Positions 1 to 8,529 of a DNA stretch of 64,000 nucleotides are shown piece after piece. Position numbers and translations under genes: made by a program. Location of the stretch: assembly GCA_944384815.1 (NCBI GenBank), contig CALWUW010000015.1:1-64000 (forward strand). Reading direction: 5' to 3'. The notes beneath the pieces are model-generated. The model saw only the letters and a program-made list of their open reading frames with translations. It was not told where the DNA came from and made no database searches. Source of the DNA: an uncultured Clostridia bacterium. GTDB lineage: Bacteria > Bacillota > Clostridia > Oscillospirales > Acutalibacteraceae. Positions within the stretch are counted from its first letter, which is position 1. Each line of letters begins with the position of its first letter.

Positions 1-122
1 GCCGGGGGCATATTTCTTCCGAAGAGCGGCGCCGTCCGGCACCGCCAAAGGCGGTGGACAAGCCGGGGGATGCGAAGTATACGGAGTATACGCAGCACAC
101 TGTAAATCCCCGATGGTTCACC
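1..122. other. Window-edge stretch without a supported gene
   Basis: No frame gives a recognisable protein. The stretch contains a perfect short hairpin (ACCGCC / GGCGGT, about 41-55) and a short direct repeat GTATACG at about 77-95. It ends in a clear terminator, so it may be the 3' end of a gene or RNA that starts outside the window, but nothing here identifies it. Confidence 0.3.
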
Positions 123-156
123 AAAAATCCCGAATGCGACAGCGTTCGGGATTTTT
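123..156 (+). terminator. Rho-independent terminator
   Basis: Perfect 12-bp arms (AAAAATCCCGAA at 123-134, TTCGGGATTTTT at 145-156). The stem can extend inward to a GACA tetraloop. The flanking A and T tracts make it usable on both strands. A partial copy of the right arm (TTCGGGATTTTT) recurs at about 207-218 without a matching left arm. Confidence 0.8.
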
Positions 157-269
157 ACCTATTCCCTCTTCCCTATTCACTATTCCTTAACCAATCCCCC
201 TCCATTCGGGATTTTTGGAAAATAAGATGTAATAGGGAATAAGAAATAAGTGAGGAACGGGGTGCAACC

Positions 270-614
270 ATGGACAGTCCTCTTCTATCGAAGTCCAAAT
301 CCTTTGCTTTAGAAATTATTAAAGTATGCAATGAAATCAAGTCTTCCAAACGAGAAAGCGTCCTCACCAATCAGCTTATTCGCTCCGGAACCAGCATCGG
401 CGCCAATATCCGTGAGGCCTTCTATGGTCATGGACGTGCTGATTTCATCGCCAAACTTCAAATTGCTTTGAAAGAATGATCTGAGAGCGAATACTGGTTA
501 GAACTTCTCATTGAAAGCGGCTATTATAACGATTCTACCGTTCTGGAGCACTGCATTGAGATGAAAAAACTCTTAATTTCGTCTCTTAACACCGCAAAAA
601 GGAACACAAAGTAA
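270..614 (+). pseudogene. Four helix bundle protein (S23/TIGR02436-type), interrupted by in-frame TGA
   Basis: The first 69 codons match the small four-helix-bundle family often called 23S rRNA intervening sequence protein or bacteriophage-type four helix bundle protein; the motif RSGTSIGANIREA is diagnostic. Translation meets TGA at 477-479, but the same frame continues with the expected second half (SESEYWLELLIESGYYND and so on) to TAA at 612-614, giving the usual length of about 114 residues. One base change (TGA from TGC or TGT) would explain it. No SECIS-like structure was evident after the TGA, so I read it as a nonsense mutation. The function of the family is not established. The next gene is broken too. 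Confidence 0.8.
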
Positions 615-638
615 TTGTCTGTACTGTTTCGATGACCC

Positions 639-667
639 AAAAAGGACTGCGTAAGCAGTCCTTTTTT
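639..667 (+). terminator. Rho-independent terminator
   Basis: Perfect 12-bp stem (AAAAAGGACTGC / GCAGTCCTTTTT) with a GTAA tetraloop and a T tract, placed 25 bases after the stop of the four-helix-bundle pseudogene. Confidence 0.9.
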
Positions 668-883
668 CTTCGGCGATGAAACCGTTTTTCTTTTTTAAAT
701 GGGAAATTGACTACTTTTTTGACTACTTTATAAATCGAAAACGCTCCTCCTGAAATCGGTTTGTAATTTGAAATGTGAATGAGAGGAAAAAGGATAAATC
801 GGTTGCAAGAAATTCAATTGTAGAGTATATTAAAGCTGAGTTTTTTGATTAAAAAAGGAAGAGCGTAAATGGGGAGAAAACAT

Positions 884-2088
884 ATGAAAAAAGGAAAAAA
901 CACTTTTTTCAAAGAGCAGGTCAATTTGTTTTGTGCTTGCTTCTTGCGGTGAATTTGTTAGGAAGCGTTGGGTGTTCTCAAACCGAAGGGCTGCCGGAAA
1001 CTTCCCAACTGGAAAGCAGCCAGCAGGAGCAGGAAGAACAAGAAGAATCGGGAAAACAGCCCCCGGAAGTTCCTGAAGGTGTGCGGATTATTGATTTAGG
1101 GGAAGACTTGGAATATTTTCAGGAAGGTATGGAGGAGCTGGAAGAAGCGATAGAAAATATGGAACCCAGAGTTTATATGAAAAACTGTGCTCGGGTGGAT
1201 TGGTCCGATATGAATGTGAGGCACTTTTGGCTTTCCGGGATTCAGGACCAAATGAATGGATATGAAAGGGACGGAGAATATTTTTTTGAAGGGTATGTGT
1301 CCTTCACGTATAACTGCACGGCGGAGGAAATTCCGGAAATGCAGGCGGAAATTGATGAAACGGCAGAAGAAATCCTCTCTAAAATTCCGTCCGGCGCCGA
1401 TCAGTGGGAAGCCGCCAGGATCATTCACGATGAGCTTTGCAGAAGGGTAACCTACGATCAGTCCCTGGAAGGAGAACATATCCGGGATATTTATGGTGCA
1501 TTGGCGGAAGGTTCCGCTGTTTGCGTAGGATATGCCTATGCGTTTGATTATCTTATGGAAAAGGCTGTAAGCGATTCCTCCTGCAGCACTTTGGAAAGCG
1601 ATGACCGGACGCACGCCTGGAATCTTGTAAGGTTCCAGGAAGGGGACGATGATTATGCTTTGTTTTTGGATGTAACGTGGGACGATACGGATCTGTAGGA
1701 TAAAAACGGACAGGAGTATATCCTTCATGATTACTTTCTGACCACGCAGGAACAGATGGAAGCGTTAGGGAATTCCCATGAAATTGCGTACGATTGGGAG
1801 GTAAAAGACGGAACCAAATTCTTTTACCATGTCCATGAAGATTGTTACTTCACTTCCTATGATGAGAATCAAATCCTAGGGGCTTTTTCAAAGCAGATGC
1901 AGCAGGGAGAAAATATGCTGACAGTTCGGTTTGAAAAGGACGAGGATTATCAAAAAGCAAAAAATTGGCAGACAAACGATTGGAAGGACATGAATCGGAT
2001 CCTATCGGAGATCGGGTATTTCGGCGGTTATCGGTTTTGGGCAAATGATACCATGAAAACCGTTCATGTGGGCCTATATGATTCCTGA
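884..2088 (+). pseudogene. Transglutaminase-like lipoprotein, frameshifted and interrupted by TAG
   Basis: The body of the gene lies in one frame from about 886 to 2088. It has a lipoprotein-like leader ending VGCS, a Glu-rich linker, and a transglutaminase-like core with the Cys in SAVCVGYAYAF (about 1510-1545), His in DRTHAWNLV and Asp in FLDVTWDDTD, the expected catalytic order. Two lesions are visible. First, the only plausible start, ATG at 884 behind a purine-rich stretch, is one frame off; adding one A to its A6 run would restore a proper signal peptide reading MKKRKKHFFQR. Second, TAG at 1696-1698 splits the reading frame, which then continues in phase to 2088. An intact protein would be about 400 residues. 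Probably a decayed secreted or cell-wall-associated protein; sequencing error in the A run cannot be excluded. Confidence 0.75.
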
Positions 2089-2248
2089 TAGGAAAGTGAA
2101 GAATTCCTTTTAAAAATTGTGATACATTTCCAATAAAATGTGGATTTTTCACATAAAATTATGGAAATTTCTTTTACCGGGATTGCTTTTGGTATCAAAA
2201 TGAAATATGCTGAACATATCGTATTTTATTGGGAAAGGAAGATGGAAA

Positions 2249-3412
2249 ATGTCTTCATACGCAGATGTAGGTGCTTTGCTGGAACGCTATTCCCGGGAAA
2301 CAGTGGCTGGATGCGGCTGCGCTTTGGCTCAGGGAGGAGAAACCTTATACGAAACCTATACAGGTTTTGCCGATCGGGAAAACGAAAAACCTTTTGGCCC
2401 GGATACCGTTTGCCGTTTGTATTCTCTTACAAAGCTGATCACGGTCACCGCCGGAATGATCCTGTTTGAACGAGGGAAATTTCTGTTTACCGATCCTTTA
2501 GGGGAATATCTCCCCGGGTACGCTTCTCCAAATGTGGCCCATACCCGTATGGATGGGCGGGTATACGTGGAAAAAGCGAAGAAGCCTTTGCTGGTAAAGC
2601 ACGCCTTTGCCATGCAGTGCGGATTGCCCTATCCCGACGAAACCAGCCTTACCGGGCGCTCCATGCTGCAGGTGCGCAAGGAGCTGAAGGAGAAATACGG
2701 GAAATATGATCTGGATACGGAAATCAAGGCCATGGCTCAAGTCCCGCTGGCGTTTGAACCGGGAGATCATTTCCTCTACGGATTCGGGCATGAGCTGGTG
2801 GCGGGGCTGATCCAGGCGGTTACCGGAAAATCTGTGGGCCAATTTATGAAAGAGGAAATTTTTGAGCCCTTGGGAATGACCAGCACAGGGTACCGTCATT
2901 TTGGGGATACCAAGGAACGCATGGCTGTGGTCTACACCAAAACGCCAGAAGGGGTTTTGATCCCTTCGCCCAACCAGTTTGATGAAAACCATGCTCCGGA
3001 CGCTTTGTATGAAGGAGGCGGCGCGGGCCTGTTCTCCACCGTTCGGGATTACCTGCGGTTTACGCAGATGCTGGCCTGCGGAGGCGTTTACAAGGGAGAA
3101 AAGATCTTAGGCCGGAATACCATCAATCTGATGCGTCAGAACCAGCTTACGGCGGCGCAGCGGCAGGAAAATTTCTACGGTTGCTACCTGGACGGATACG
3201 GGTATGGCTTGGGCGTGCGGACCATGATCGACCCGGGATTCGGAACCAGCAATTCTCCTGTGGGTGAATTCGGATGGACAGGTGTGCTGGGAACATGGGC
3301 CTCCATCTATCCGGAGGAGCAATTCTCCGCGGTGTATATGCACCAGATGAACCCCAACGAGGAAGAATATCACCATCTTCGGGTACGGGCTGCCGTTTAT
3401 GGCACGCTGTGA
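2249..3412 (+). CDS. Serine hydrolase, class C beta-lactamase / PBP4* family
   Basis: A 387-residue soluble protein of the beta-lactamase-related serine hydrolase family (PF00144 type), which includes esterases, D-aminopeptidases and carboxypeptidases. Visible landmarks are the nucleophile motif S59-L-T-K62 (in CRLYSLTKL), Y177 in LYGFGHELV at the position of the second motif, and a C-terminal GWTG segment in place of KTG/HTG. No signal peptide or membrane segment is seen, so it is probably cytoplasmic and not a true resistance enzyme. I chose ATG 2249 because GGAAAGGAAG lies just upstream; an in-frame ATG at 2207 has no better site. It stands alone, ending before a bidirectional terminator. 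Its substrate cannot be told from sequence. Confidence 0.85.
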   Translation: MSSYADVGALLERYSRETVAGCGCALAQGGETLYETYTGFADRENEKPFGPDTVCRLYSLTKLITVTAGMILFERGKFLFTDPLGEYLPGYASPNVAHTRMDGRVYVEKAKKPLLVKHAFAMQCGLPYPDETSLTGRSMLQVRKELKEKYGKYDLDTEIKAMAQVPLAFEPGDHFLYGFGHELVAGLIQAVTGKSVGQFMKEEIFEPLGMTSTGYRHFGDTKERMAVVYTKTPEGVLIPSPNQFDENHAPDALYEGGGAGLFSTVRDYLRFTQMLACGGVYKGEKILGRNTINLMRQNQLTAAQRQENFYGCYLDGYGYGLGVRTMIDPGFGTSNSPVGEFGWTGVLGTWASIYPEEQFSAVYMHQMNPNEEEYHHLRVRAAVYGTL

Positions 3413-3484
3413 GAAAAGGTAAAGGAAAAATCTTTTTGCTTGGTACATAGCAGCGGACTAAGAATAGAAAAAATCAGTGTTATG

Positions 3485-3524
3485 AAAAAAGCTTCAGCCC
3501 GGGAAATACCGGGCTGAAGCTTTT
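3485..3524. terminator. Bidirectional terminator between convergent genes
   Basis: Long stem (AAAAGCTTCAGCCCGG / CCGGGCTGAAGCTTTT) with a 6-base loop, between the serine hydrolase and the chromate transporter genes, which converge here. It has A and T tracts on both sides. Confidence 0.85.
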
Positions 3525-3556
3525 GTAAAACGGCCGCTGTAATCCAATTGCCTGCT

Positions 3557-4135
3557 TTATACGCCGGCAAATCCAAATCCAATTCCCACAAGGCCGGAAG
3601 CAAGGATCCAGACAATGGGATGAAGCTTTTTGGTTTGCTTGATCCATCGGGTGAGGACCAGCAGGATAGCCGCCAGAACAACAGCTTTCCAATCCACCCA
3701 CTGGAACCAGGGCAGAGAAGGCTGTGATACATCCAGAAATGTGGAGAAAGCCACCGTCAGGCCGGAAACAGCAATCAATGCCACAGAAGCGGGGCGCAGG
3801 CAAATGAAGGTGGAATTGACAAAACGATTTTGCCGGAAAGATTGCAGGAATTTGGCAATCACAAGGATGACAATAATGGAAGGCGCGATCAGCCCCAAGG
3901 TGGCAATGATGGCTCCGGGGATGCCTGCGGTGGTGAATCCTACATACGTAGCCATATTTACACCGATGGGACCGGGAGTGGATTCTGAAACCGCCACCAT
4001 ATCCGCCAACTGGGCATGGGTGAACCAGCCGGTAGCATCCGCCATATCACTGAGGAAGGGAAGAGTAGCCAATCCGCCGCCTATGGCAAAAAGGCCGGTT
4101 TTAAAGAATTCCCAGAAAAGCTGTAAAAGGATCAT
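3557..4135 (-). CDS. Chromate transporter family protein, second half-size subunit
   Basis: A 192-residue membrane protein of the CHR family, short-chain type, where two half-size proteins replace one full-length ChrA. The N-terminus carries the family signature (FFKTGLFAIGGGLATLPFL and later SESTPGPIGVNMATYVG), followed by several hydrophobic spans. It starts at the ATG overlapping the stop of the upstream subunit (ATGA at 4132-4135), so the two are translationally coupled and presumably act as a heterodimer. CHR proteins export chromate or, in anaerobes without chromate exposure, may move another oxyanion; the true substrate here is unknown. Confidence 0.88.
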   Translation of the reverse strand: MILLQLFWEFFKTGLFAIGGGLATLPFLSDMADATGWFTHAQLADMVAVSESTPGPIGVNMATYVGFTTAGIPGAIIATLGLIAPSIIVILVIAKFLQSFRQNRFVNSTFICLRPASVALIAVSGLTVAFSTFLDVSQPSLPWFQWVDWKAVVLAAILLVLTRWIKQTKKLHPIVWILASGLVGIGFGFAGV

Positions 4136-4692
4136 TGAGATTTGGCACCTCCTTTGGGCATCTTATGCAGGGCTTCCAGAGTAACACCCAGGATTCCCGC
4201 AGCCAGGATAAACAAAATGGGAGAAAGATCCAGGAACATGGCCACGGCCAAAATCACAAGGAAAATACAAAGGGTAAGGATGTTTTTGATGGCGCCTTTC
4301 CAAAGCTTGCATACAGCGTTGAAGATCAGCACGCAGACGCATACGCGGATGCCTGCAAAAGCGTTCTGTACCGCCGGAACATCCGCAAAATTCAGGATCA
4401 GACCTGCCAGAATGCTGATAATTACCAGGGAAGGAAAAACAACGCCCAAGGTGGCAACAATGCCGCCCAAAACACCTTTCTTTTTGTGGCCGATAAAAGT
4501 AGCGGTGTTGACAGCAATGACTCCCGGAGTGCACTGCCCGATGGCAAAATAGTCCGTCAGTTCTTCTTCGGTGGCCCATTGGCGGTTGTCCACCAATTCT
4601 CTTTGTAAAATAGGAAGCATAGCGTAACCTCCGCCGAAGGTCATTACGCCGATTTTTGCAAAGATCAGAAACAGTTTGCAGTAAAACAGCAA
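4132..4692 (-). CDS. Chromate transporter family protein, first half-size subunit
   Basis: A membrane protein of about 186 residues, the partner of the following gene. It shows the same family signature (KIGVMTFGGGYAMLPIL, then CTPGVIAVNTATFIG). I place the start at TTG 4692 because AAGGAGG lies 8 bases upstream of it; the ATG at 4710 would put that ribosome binding site inside the coding region. It is transcribed divergently from a LysR regulator across a gap of about 140 bases, the usual arrangement for a transporter controlled by the neighbouring LysR protein. Confidence 0.87.
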   Translation of the reverse strand: MLFYCKLFLIFAKIGVMTFGGGYAMLPILQRELVDNRQWATEEELTDYFAIGQCTPGVIAVNTATFIGHKKKGVLGGIVATLGVVFPSLVIISILAGLILNFADVPAVQNAFAGIRVCVCVLIFNAVCKLWKGAIKNILTLCIFLVILAVAMFLDLSPILFILAAGILGVTLEALHKMPKGGAKSQ

Positions 4693-4830
4693 GTCTGATT
4701 CCTCCTTCATGATTTTTTTACAAATTTACCATTTGGAAGTATATCACATTTTCTTGCATATGCAAAAGATTTGTTTTATACTTCAGATATATATTTTTCC
4801 TATAGCGGGGAAGGAAAGGAAAGAAAGAAT

Positions 4831-5775
4831 ATGGATTTAAAGCGTCTCCAGTATTTTGTAACCGTAGCGGATAAGGGAAGCGTTTCCGCGGCTGCCAGAG
4901 AGCTTTTTATGTCACAACCGCCGCTTAGTATGCAAATTCAAGCGTTGGAAGAGGAAATGGGGATCCCTTTATTTGATAGAATGGGAAAAGGAATGAAGCT
5001 GACGGAAGCGGGAAAAACCCTTTACGATCGTGCCTGTACCCTTCTGGATCTCAGCCGCTCTTTGAAAAATGAGATACAGGATCTGCGTACCGGTACGGCC
5101 GGAACAATTCGTATGGGCATTGTATCCTCTTTATGCAATTCCTTTTTCTTTCAGTGGATCCGGAATTTTTGCGATCAGTATCAGAATGTTCGTCTGCAGC
5201 TCCATGAAGCCAATACGTATCAGCTTTTGGATATGGTACGGACCAATCAAGTGGAGCTGGCGTTTGTGCGGACGCCTTTTTCGGCGCCGGATCTGAAAAT
5301 TCGGCCGTTTTTTCAGGAAAGGATTTGCGCTGTGGGCCAGGCCTCCTTTTTTGAGGGAGTGGAAGGCCCCCAGCTTTCTTTGAAACAGCTCTCCAAAATG
5401 CCGCTGATGCTGTACCGACGGTGGGAAAAATTTCTCTATCAGACCTTTCAGGCAGCTGCCTTATCTCCCAGAGTGGTTTGTATCAATGACGATGCCCGCA
5501 CCACGTTGTGTTTGGCTGAAACCGGTTTAGGTGTAGGGATCGTTCCCCGCTCCATTCTTCATGGCTCCATGGAAGGTATGCGGTTCTTTCCTTTGGAGAA
5601 TCCGGCGCTTTCTTCCCAGGTTTGCGCTGTGTTTCGGGAAGATGTATATATGTCCCGGATTACTCGGAATTTTCTTCAGTTTATTCCCGGGGTGCTGCAG
5701 GATACGGCAGAAATGCAAGAAAAAACTCCCCCAAAGGAAGAAGACAGGACGGGAAAAAAGCCTGCTGTCCTTTAA
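4831..5775 (+). CDS. LysR family transcriptional regulator
   Basis: A 314-residue LysR-type regulator. It opens with a typical winged helix-turn-helix (MDLKRLQYFVTVADKGSVSAAARELFMSQPPLSMQIQALEEEMG) and continues with a substrate-binding-like effector domain from about residue 90. The start is ATG 4831 behind GGGGAAGGAAAGG; an in-frame TTG at 4771 lacks such a site. It is divergent from the chromate-type transporter pair, which it probably regulates in response to the transported ion or a related metabolite (inference from position only). The last about 20 codons overlap the left arm of its own terminator. Confidence 0.88.
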   Translation: MDLKRLQYFVTVADKGSVSAAARELFMSQPPLSMQIQALEEEMGIPLFDRMGKGMKLTEAGKTLYDRACTLLDLSRSLKNEIQDLRTGTAGTIRMGIVSSLCNSFFFQWIRNFCDQYQNVRLQLHEANTYQLLDMVRTNQVELAFVRTPFSAPDLKIRPFFQERICAVGQASFFEGVEGPQLSLKQLSKMPLMLYRRWEKFLYQTFQAAALSPRVVCINDDARTTLCLAETGLGVGIVPRSILHGSMEGMRFFPLENPALSSQVCAVFREDVYMSRITRNFLQFIPGVLQDTAEMQEKTPPKEEDRTGKKPAVL

Positions 5776-5802
5776 CCTTTGGCTAAAAGGAAGCAGGCTT
5801 TT
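5756..5802. terminator. Terminator overlapping the end of the LysR gene
   Basis: AAAAGCCTGCT (5756-5766) pairs with AGCAGGCTTTT (5792-5802), with additional TCCTTT/AAAGGA pairing inside the loop. It lies between the convergent LysR and lipoprotein genes and can serve both. Confidence 0.75.
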
Positions 5803-5833
5803 GATGCTGTGAGATGCAGAAACATAGATGAAG

Positions 5834-6394
5834 TCAGCGGAGCTGTACAGAAGCAAGAAAAGTTTCCCGAGCGCGGGAAAGCGCATTGGTTGTTTCTTGG
5901 CCGCAAAGCAAAGTTAAAAGAACAGTCCCGCTTTCCGTATCCACTAAATACTGCGTCACCAGGGAAGTCGCACCGCCTTTTACGATGGTGTACTCCATGG
6001 TATAGGAAGGGTGATCCTGAAATGTTCCTTTGACAAAGGAGGAAAAGGTGGCTTTGTTAAACCGGTGGGCATATTCGCTTTCGAAATCCTTCTGGGTATA
6101 GGATTCAAAATTAGGGTCCTTTTCATATTCCAAAACGGAAATCGTGCTTACATCGGTGGGATAGGTTTGGGGTGTTAAAATCACCATGGTTTCCTCCTCC
6201 CGGCAATTCCATCCTTCCGGAACAGCAAAGGAAAAATGCTGGCCCCAATAGGTTTTTCCGTCGGGAGAAAGGCCGGAAGTTTGTCCGGAAGAAGATGATA
6301 AGGAAAAGGAGCCCTCTGGGGGATCGGATTGGCAGGCCCAGGCACAGAAGGCCAGAGAAACCGCCAGTACACAGCTTAAAAATCGTTTAGCCAT
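5834..6394 (-). CDS. Putative lipoprotein, PsbP-like fold suspected
   Basis: A 186-residue protein with a lipoprotein signal peptide: positive N-terminus MAKR, hydrophobic core, and lipobox AWAC with Cys21. It would be anchored in the outer leaflet of the membrane. A Ser-rich linker (SFSLSSSSGQTSG) precedes a compact domain of about 140 residues rich in beta-strand-like segments. The pattern (WGQHFSFAVPEGWN near the start, LLCGQETTNALSRARETFLASVQ at the end) resembles small PsbP-like stress lipoproteins, but I cannot assign it firmly. Ribosome binding site GGAAGGAG precedes ATG. Function unknown. Confidence 0.75.
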   Translation of the reverse strand: MAKRFLSCVLAVSLAFCAWACQSDPPEGSFSLSSSSGQTSGLSPDGKTYWGQHFSFAVPEGWNCREEETMVILTPQTYPTDVSTISVLEYEKDPNFESYTQKDFESEYAHRFNKATFSSFVKGTFQDHPSYTMEYTIVKGGATSLVTQYLVDTESGTVLLTLLCGQETTNALSRARETFLASVQLR

Positions 6395-6536
6395 AAACAG
6401 TCTCCTTCCCTTACATTTTGATTTTCCCTATTATGAGGGACAAAAAAGGGAAAAGTAAAGGAAGAAAAATTACGGGAATCAAATTTCAAAGTTCTTGTTT
6501 TCTGCCAAAGAAAAACAGTAGAAAGAGCATTGGAAT

Positions 6537-6764
6537 TTATTCGCACCATTTTCGCCGCAGCAATTCTTTTTTCAGTTCTTCCTGAGATCCCTGGCAGTTT
6601 TTCAGAAGAAGAAGCTGCTCTTCCTCCGGAAGAGAAAGAAAATATTGCTGTGATTCCCCGTCCAGATTCACGCTTAAAGCAGCCGGATTCCATCTGGCAG
6701 GATAAGTGAGACTGGGGTTCTGAGACGTAAGAGACGGGTTTAGAAACGGATAGGAATATTCCAT
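6537..6764 (-). CDS. Small conserved-looking protein of unknown function
   Basis: A 75-residue soluble protein starting MEYSYPFLNP. The start at 6764 follows an excellent ribosome binding site, GGAAAGGAGG, which is the main support for this being a gene. The N-terminal third is proline- and aromatic-rich. The C-terminal half, with PEEEQLLLLKN and EELKKELLRRKW, is probably helical and charged. It may share a transcript with the lipoprotein gene downstream (about 140 bases apart). I do not recognise the family. Confidence 0.6.
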   Translation of the reverse strand: MEYSYPFLNPSLTSQNPSLTYPARWNPAALSVNLDGESQQYFLSLPEEEQLLLLKNCQGSQEELKKELLRRKWCE

Positions 6765-7069
6765 ACAAACGCCTCCTTTCCGGGAGAAATCTCCCCTTTT
6801 AGCATTGCCGGAAACAGCTCCCGCAAACAAGGGAAAAATCTCCTGAAAAGGAGACCCATTCCGGGAAGAATGGCTTCAGCGTTGCATTTAGGCAGGAAAG
6901 CGGGTATAATAAGGGAAATCGCAGGAAAAAAACGGAAGTTTGTTTTTTCAGCGCTAAAAAGCACAGGGATTGCGGATGGACCTGCTTTTCCGTGGCCGCT
7001 TCTGCCTGAAAAGCCGAAACGGAATACGGAAGCAAAAGAGCAACCCGGGGCAGGAATAGAGGTTTTGGT
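6765..7069. promoter_or_regulatory. Intergenic region with promoter for the flippase gene
   Basis: Three hundred bases between divergent genes. It contains a near-consensus promoter pointing right: TTGCAT at 6882-6887, 17-base spacer, TATAAT at 6905-6910. The resulting leader to the flippase start would be about 150 bases; no riboswitch was recognised in it. The left part carries inverted segments (for example GGGAAAAATCTCC and GGAGACCCATTCC) of unclear meaning. Confidence 0.6.
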
Positions 7070-8500
7070 TTGGACAAGTATAGAAAGCTGCTCTCCAATA
7101 CGCTGATCTTTGCCATCGGCACATTCAGCTCCAAGGCATTGGTTTTCTTGCTGATGCCCTTGTATACCCATGTTCTGACCACGGCGGAATACGGCGTCAC
7201 CAATACCATTGTGGACATGGGCAATCTTTTGATTCCTTTGATTACCCTGGGAATCATCAACGCCATTATTCGGTTTGGCTTGGAAAAAGAGACGCGGAAA
7301 AGCGATGTGTTTTCCACCGGCTTTGCTGTGATCCTGTTGGGCACGCTGCTGTTGCTTTGCCTTCAGCCTGTGCTTACGGATCTCTTAAGCCCCCTGATGG
7401 TGCTGATGGACATGGATCCCCAAAATATTTCCAGAAATTTACTTTTGCTGATTGCGTTTTCTTTTATGTCTGCCATGCGTTCTCTGTGCCACCAGTTTGT
7501 GCGGGCCCGGGGCATGGTGAAGCTTTTCGCGGTAAACGGAATTGTAAGCACGGCGCTGACTATCCTTTTCAATGTGCTGTATTTGGTTACGTTCCGCTGG
7601 GGCGTTATGGGCTATATTATGGCCATTATCACCGCGGATTTCTGCTCGGTGATCTTTTTGTTTGTCTGCGCGGATCTGCATAAATTCCTGCATTTCCGGG
7701 GCCTGAATCTTAAGGTTTCCAAAGCGATGCTTCGGTATGCTTTGCCGCTGATCCCCAACACGATTTTTTGGTGGGTCACCAATATTAGCGACCGTTTTAT
7801 GGTGGCAGGATTTTTAGGGCAGGATTTCAACGGCCTGTATGTGGCGGCCTATAAAATTCCCAGTGTGATCATTCTTTTGGCGGGGATTTTTTCTGATGCC
7901 TGGCAGATGAGCGCGTTTACGGAGAAAAAGGGACGGGATCGGTTCTTTACAAAAGTGTTCGTCACCTATTCTTCTTTCTTGTTTATGGCTGCCGCGGGGG
8001 TGATCCTCTTTGCTCGGGTGATCATCCGCGTCCTGGTTTCTAACGAATATTATCCCTGCTGGGAATATGTGCCCATTCTGGTGGTGGCCACAGTCTTTAC
8101 CTGTATGGTGGATTTTCTTGGCACCATTTATATGACGGAGAAAAAAAGTATGCATTCCATGCTGACAGCGGCTGTGGGAGCGGGAATCAACATTCTGCTG
8201 AATCTGCAGTGGATCCCGCTGTACGGCGTGAACGGAGCCGCCATGGCCACTTTGGCCAGCTACATGATGGTGTTTGTGATCCGTGCGGTGGATACCCGGC
8301 GGTATGTGCGGATTCGTTTCAGCTGGCTTCGGATCCTGGTGAATTTTGTGCTGGTCATGGGGGAAAGCCTGCTGATGATCCGGGAAGTTCCCCTTTGGCC
8401 GCTGTGGACGGCATTGGTGACTTTGCTGCTGTTGCTTTTGAATCTGAAATATGTTTTTTCCGGGCTGCAGCAGATCCTTCACCGGCGGCAGCAGCAGTGA
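7070..8500 (+). CDS. Polysaccharide flippase, Wzx/MOP superfamily
   Basis: A 476-residue integral membrane protein with about 12-14 hydrophobic segments. The N-terminus (NTLIFAIGTFSSKALVFLLMPLYTHVLTTAEYGVTNTI) is characteristic of lipid-linked oligosaccharide flippases of the MOP superfamily, which move undecaprenyl-linked repeat units across the cytoplasmic membrane. The start is TTG 7070 with AGAGG about 8 bases before it. It is followed closely by a HAD phosphatase gene, probably on one transcript. No glycosyltransferases lie next to it, so the polysaccharide it serves is not encoded here. Confidence 0.88.
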   Translation: MDKYRKLLSNTLIFAIGTFSSKALVFLLMPLYTHVLTTAEYGVTNTIVDMGNLLIPLITLGIINAIIRFGLEKETRKSDVFSTGFAVILLGTLLLLCLQPVLTDLLSPLMVLMDMDPQNISRNLLLLIAFSFMSAMRSLCHQFVRARGMVKLFAVNGIVSTALTILFNVLYLVTFRWGVMGYIMAIITADFCSVIFLFVCADLHKFLHFRGLNLKVSKAMLRYALPLIPNTIFWWVTNISDRFMVAGFLGQDFNGLYVAAYKIPSVIILLAGIFSDAWQMSAFTEKKGRDRFFTKVFVTYSSFLFMAAAGVILFARVIIRVLVSNEYYPCWEYVPILVVATVFTCMVDFLGTIYMTEKKSMHSMLTAAVGAGINILLNLQWIPLYGVNGAAMATLASYMMVFVIRAVDTRRYVRIRFSWLRILVNFVLVMGESLLMIREVPLWPLWTALVTLLLLLLNLKYVFSGLQQILHRRQQQ

Positions 8501-8529
8501 AGGCGTTTCAAGGACAAGGAGAAATGTAT

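Noticed and set aside
477-479. In-frame TGA as a possible selenocysteine codon
   Set aside because: The family has no selenoprotein members that I know of, the residue is not in a redox motif, and no hairpin of SECIS type was evident immediately downstream.
1696-1698. In-frame TAG as a possible pyrrolysine codon, considered because a corrinoid methyltransferase cluster is present
   Set aside because: The TAG lies in a transglutaminase-like gene, not an MttB/MtmB/MtbB-type methyltransferase. No pylT, pylS or MttB homologue is visible, and the same gene has a second lesion. A nonsense mutation is simpler.
2249-3412. Beta-lactamase resistance gene
   Set aside because: The protein has the SxxK motif but no signal peptide, an altered second motif (YGF) and no KTG. 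It fits the broad serine hydrolase family better.
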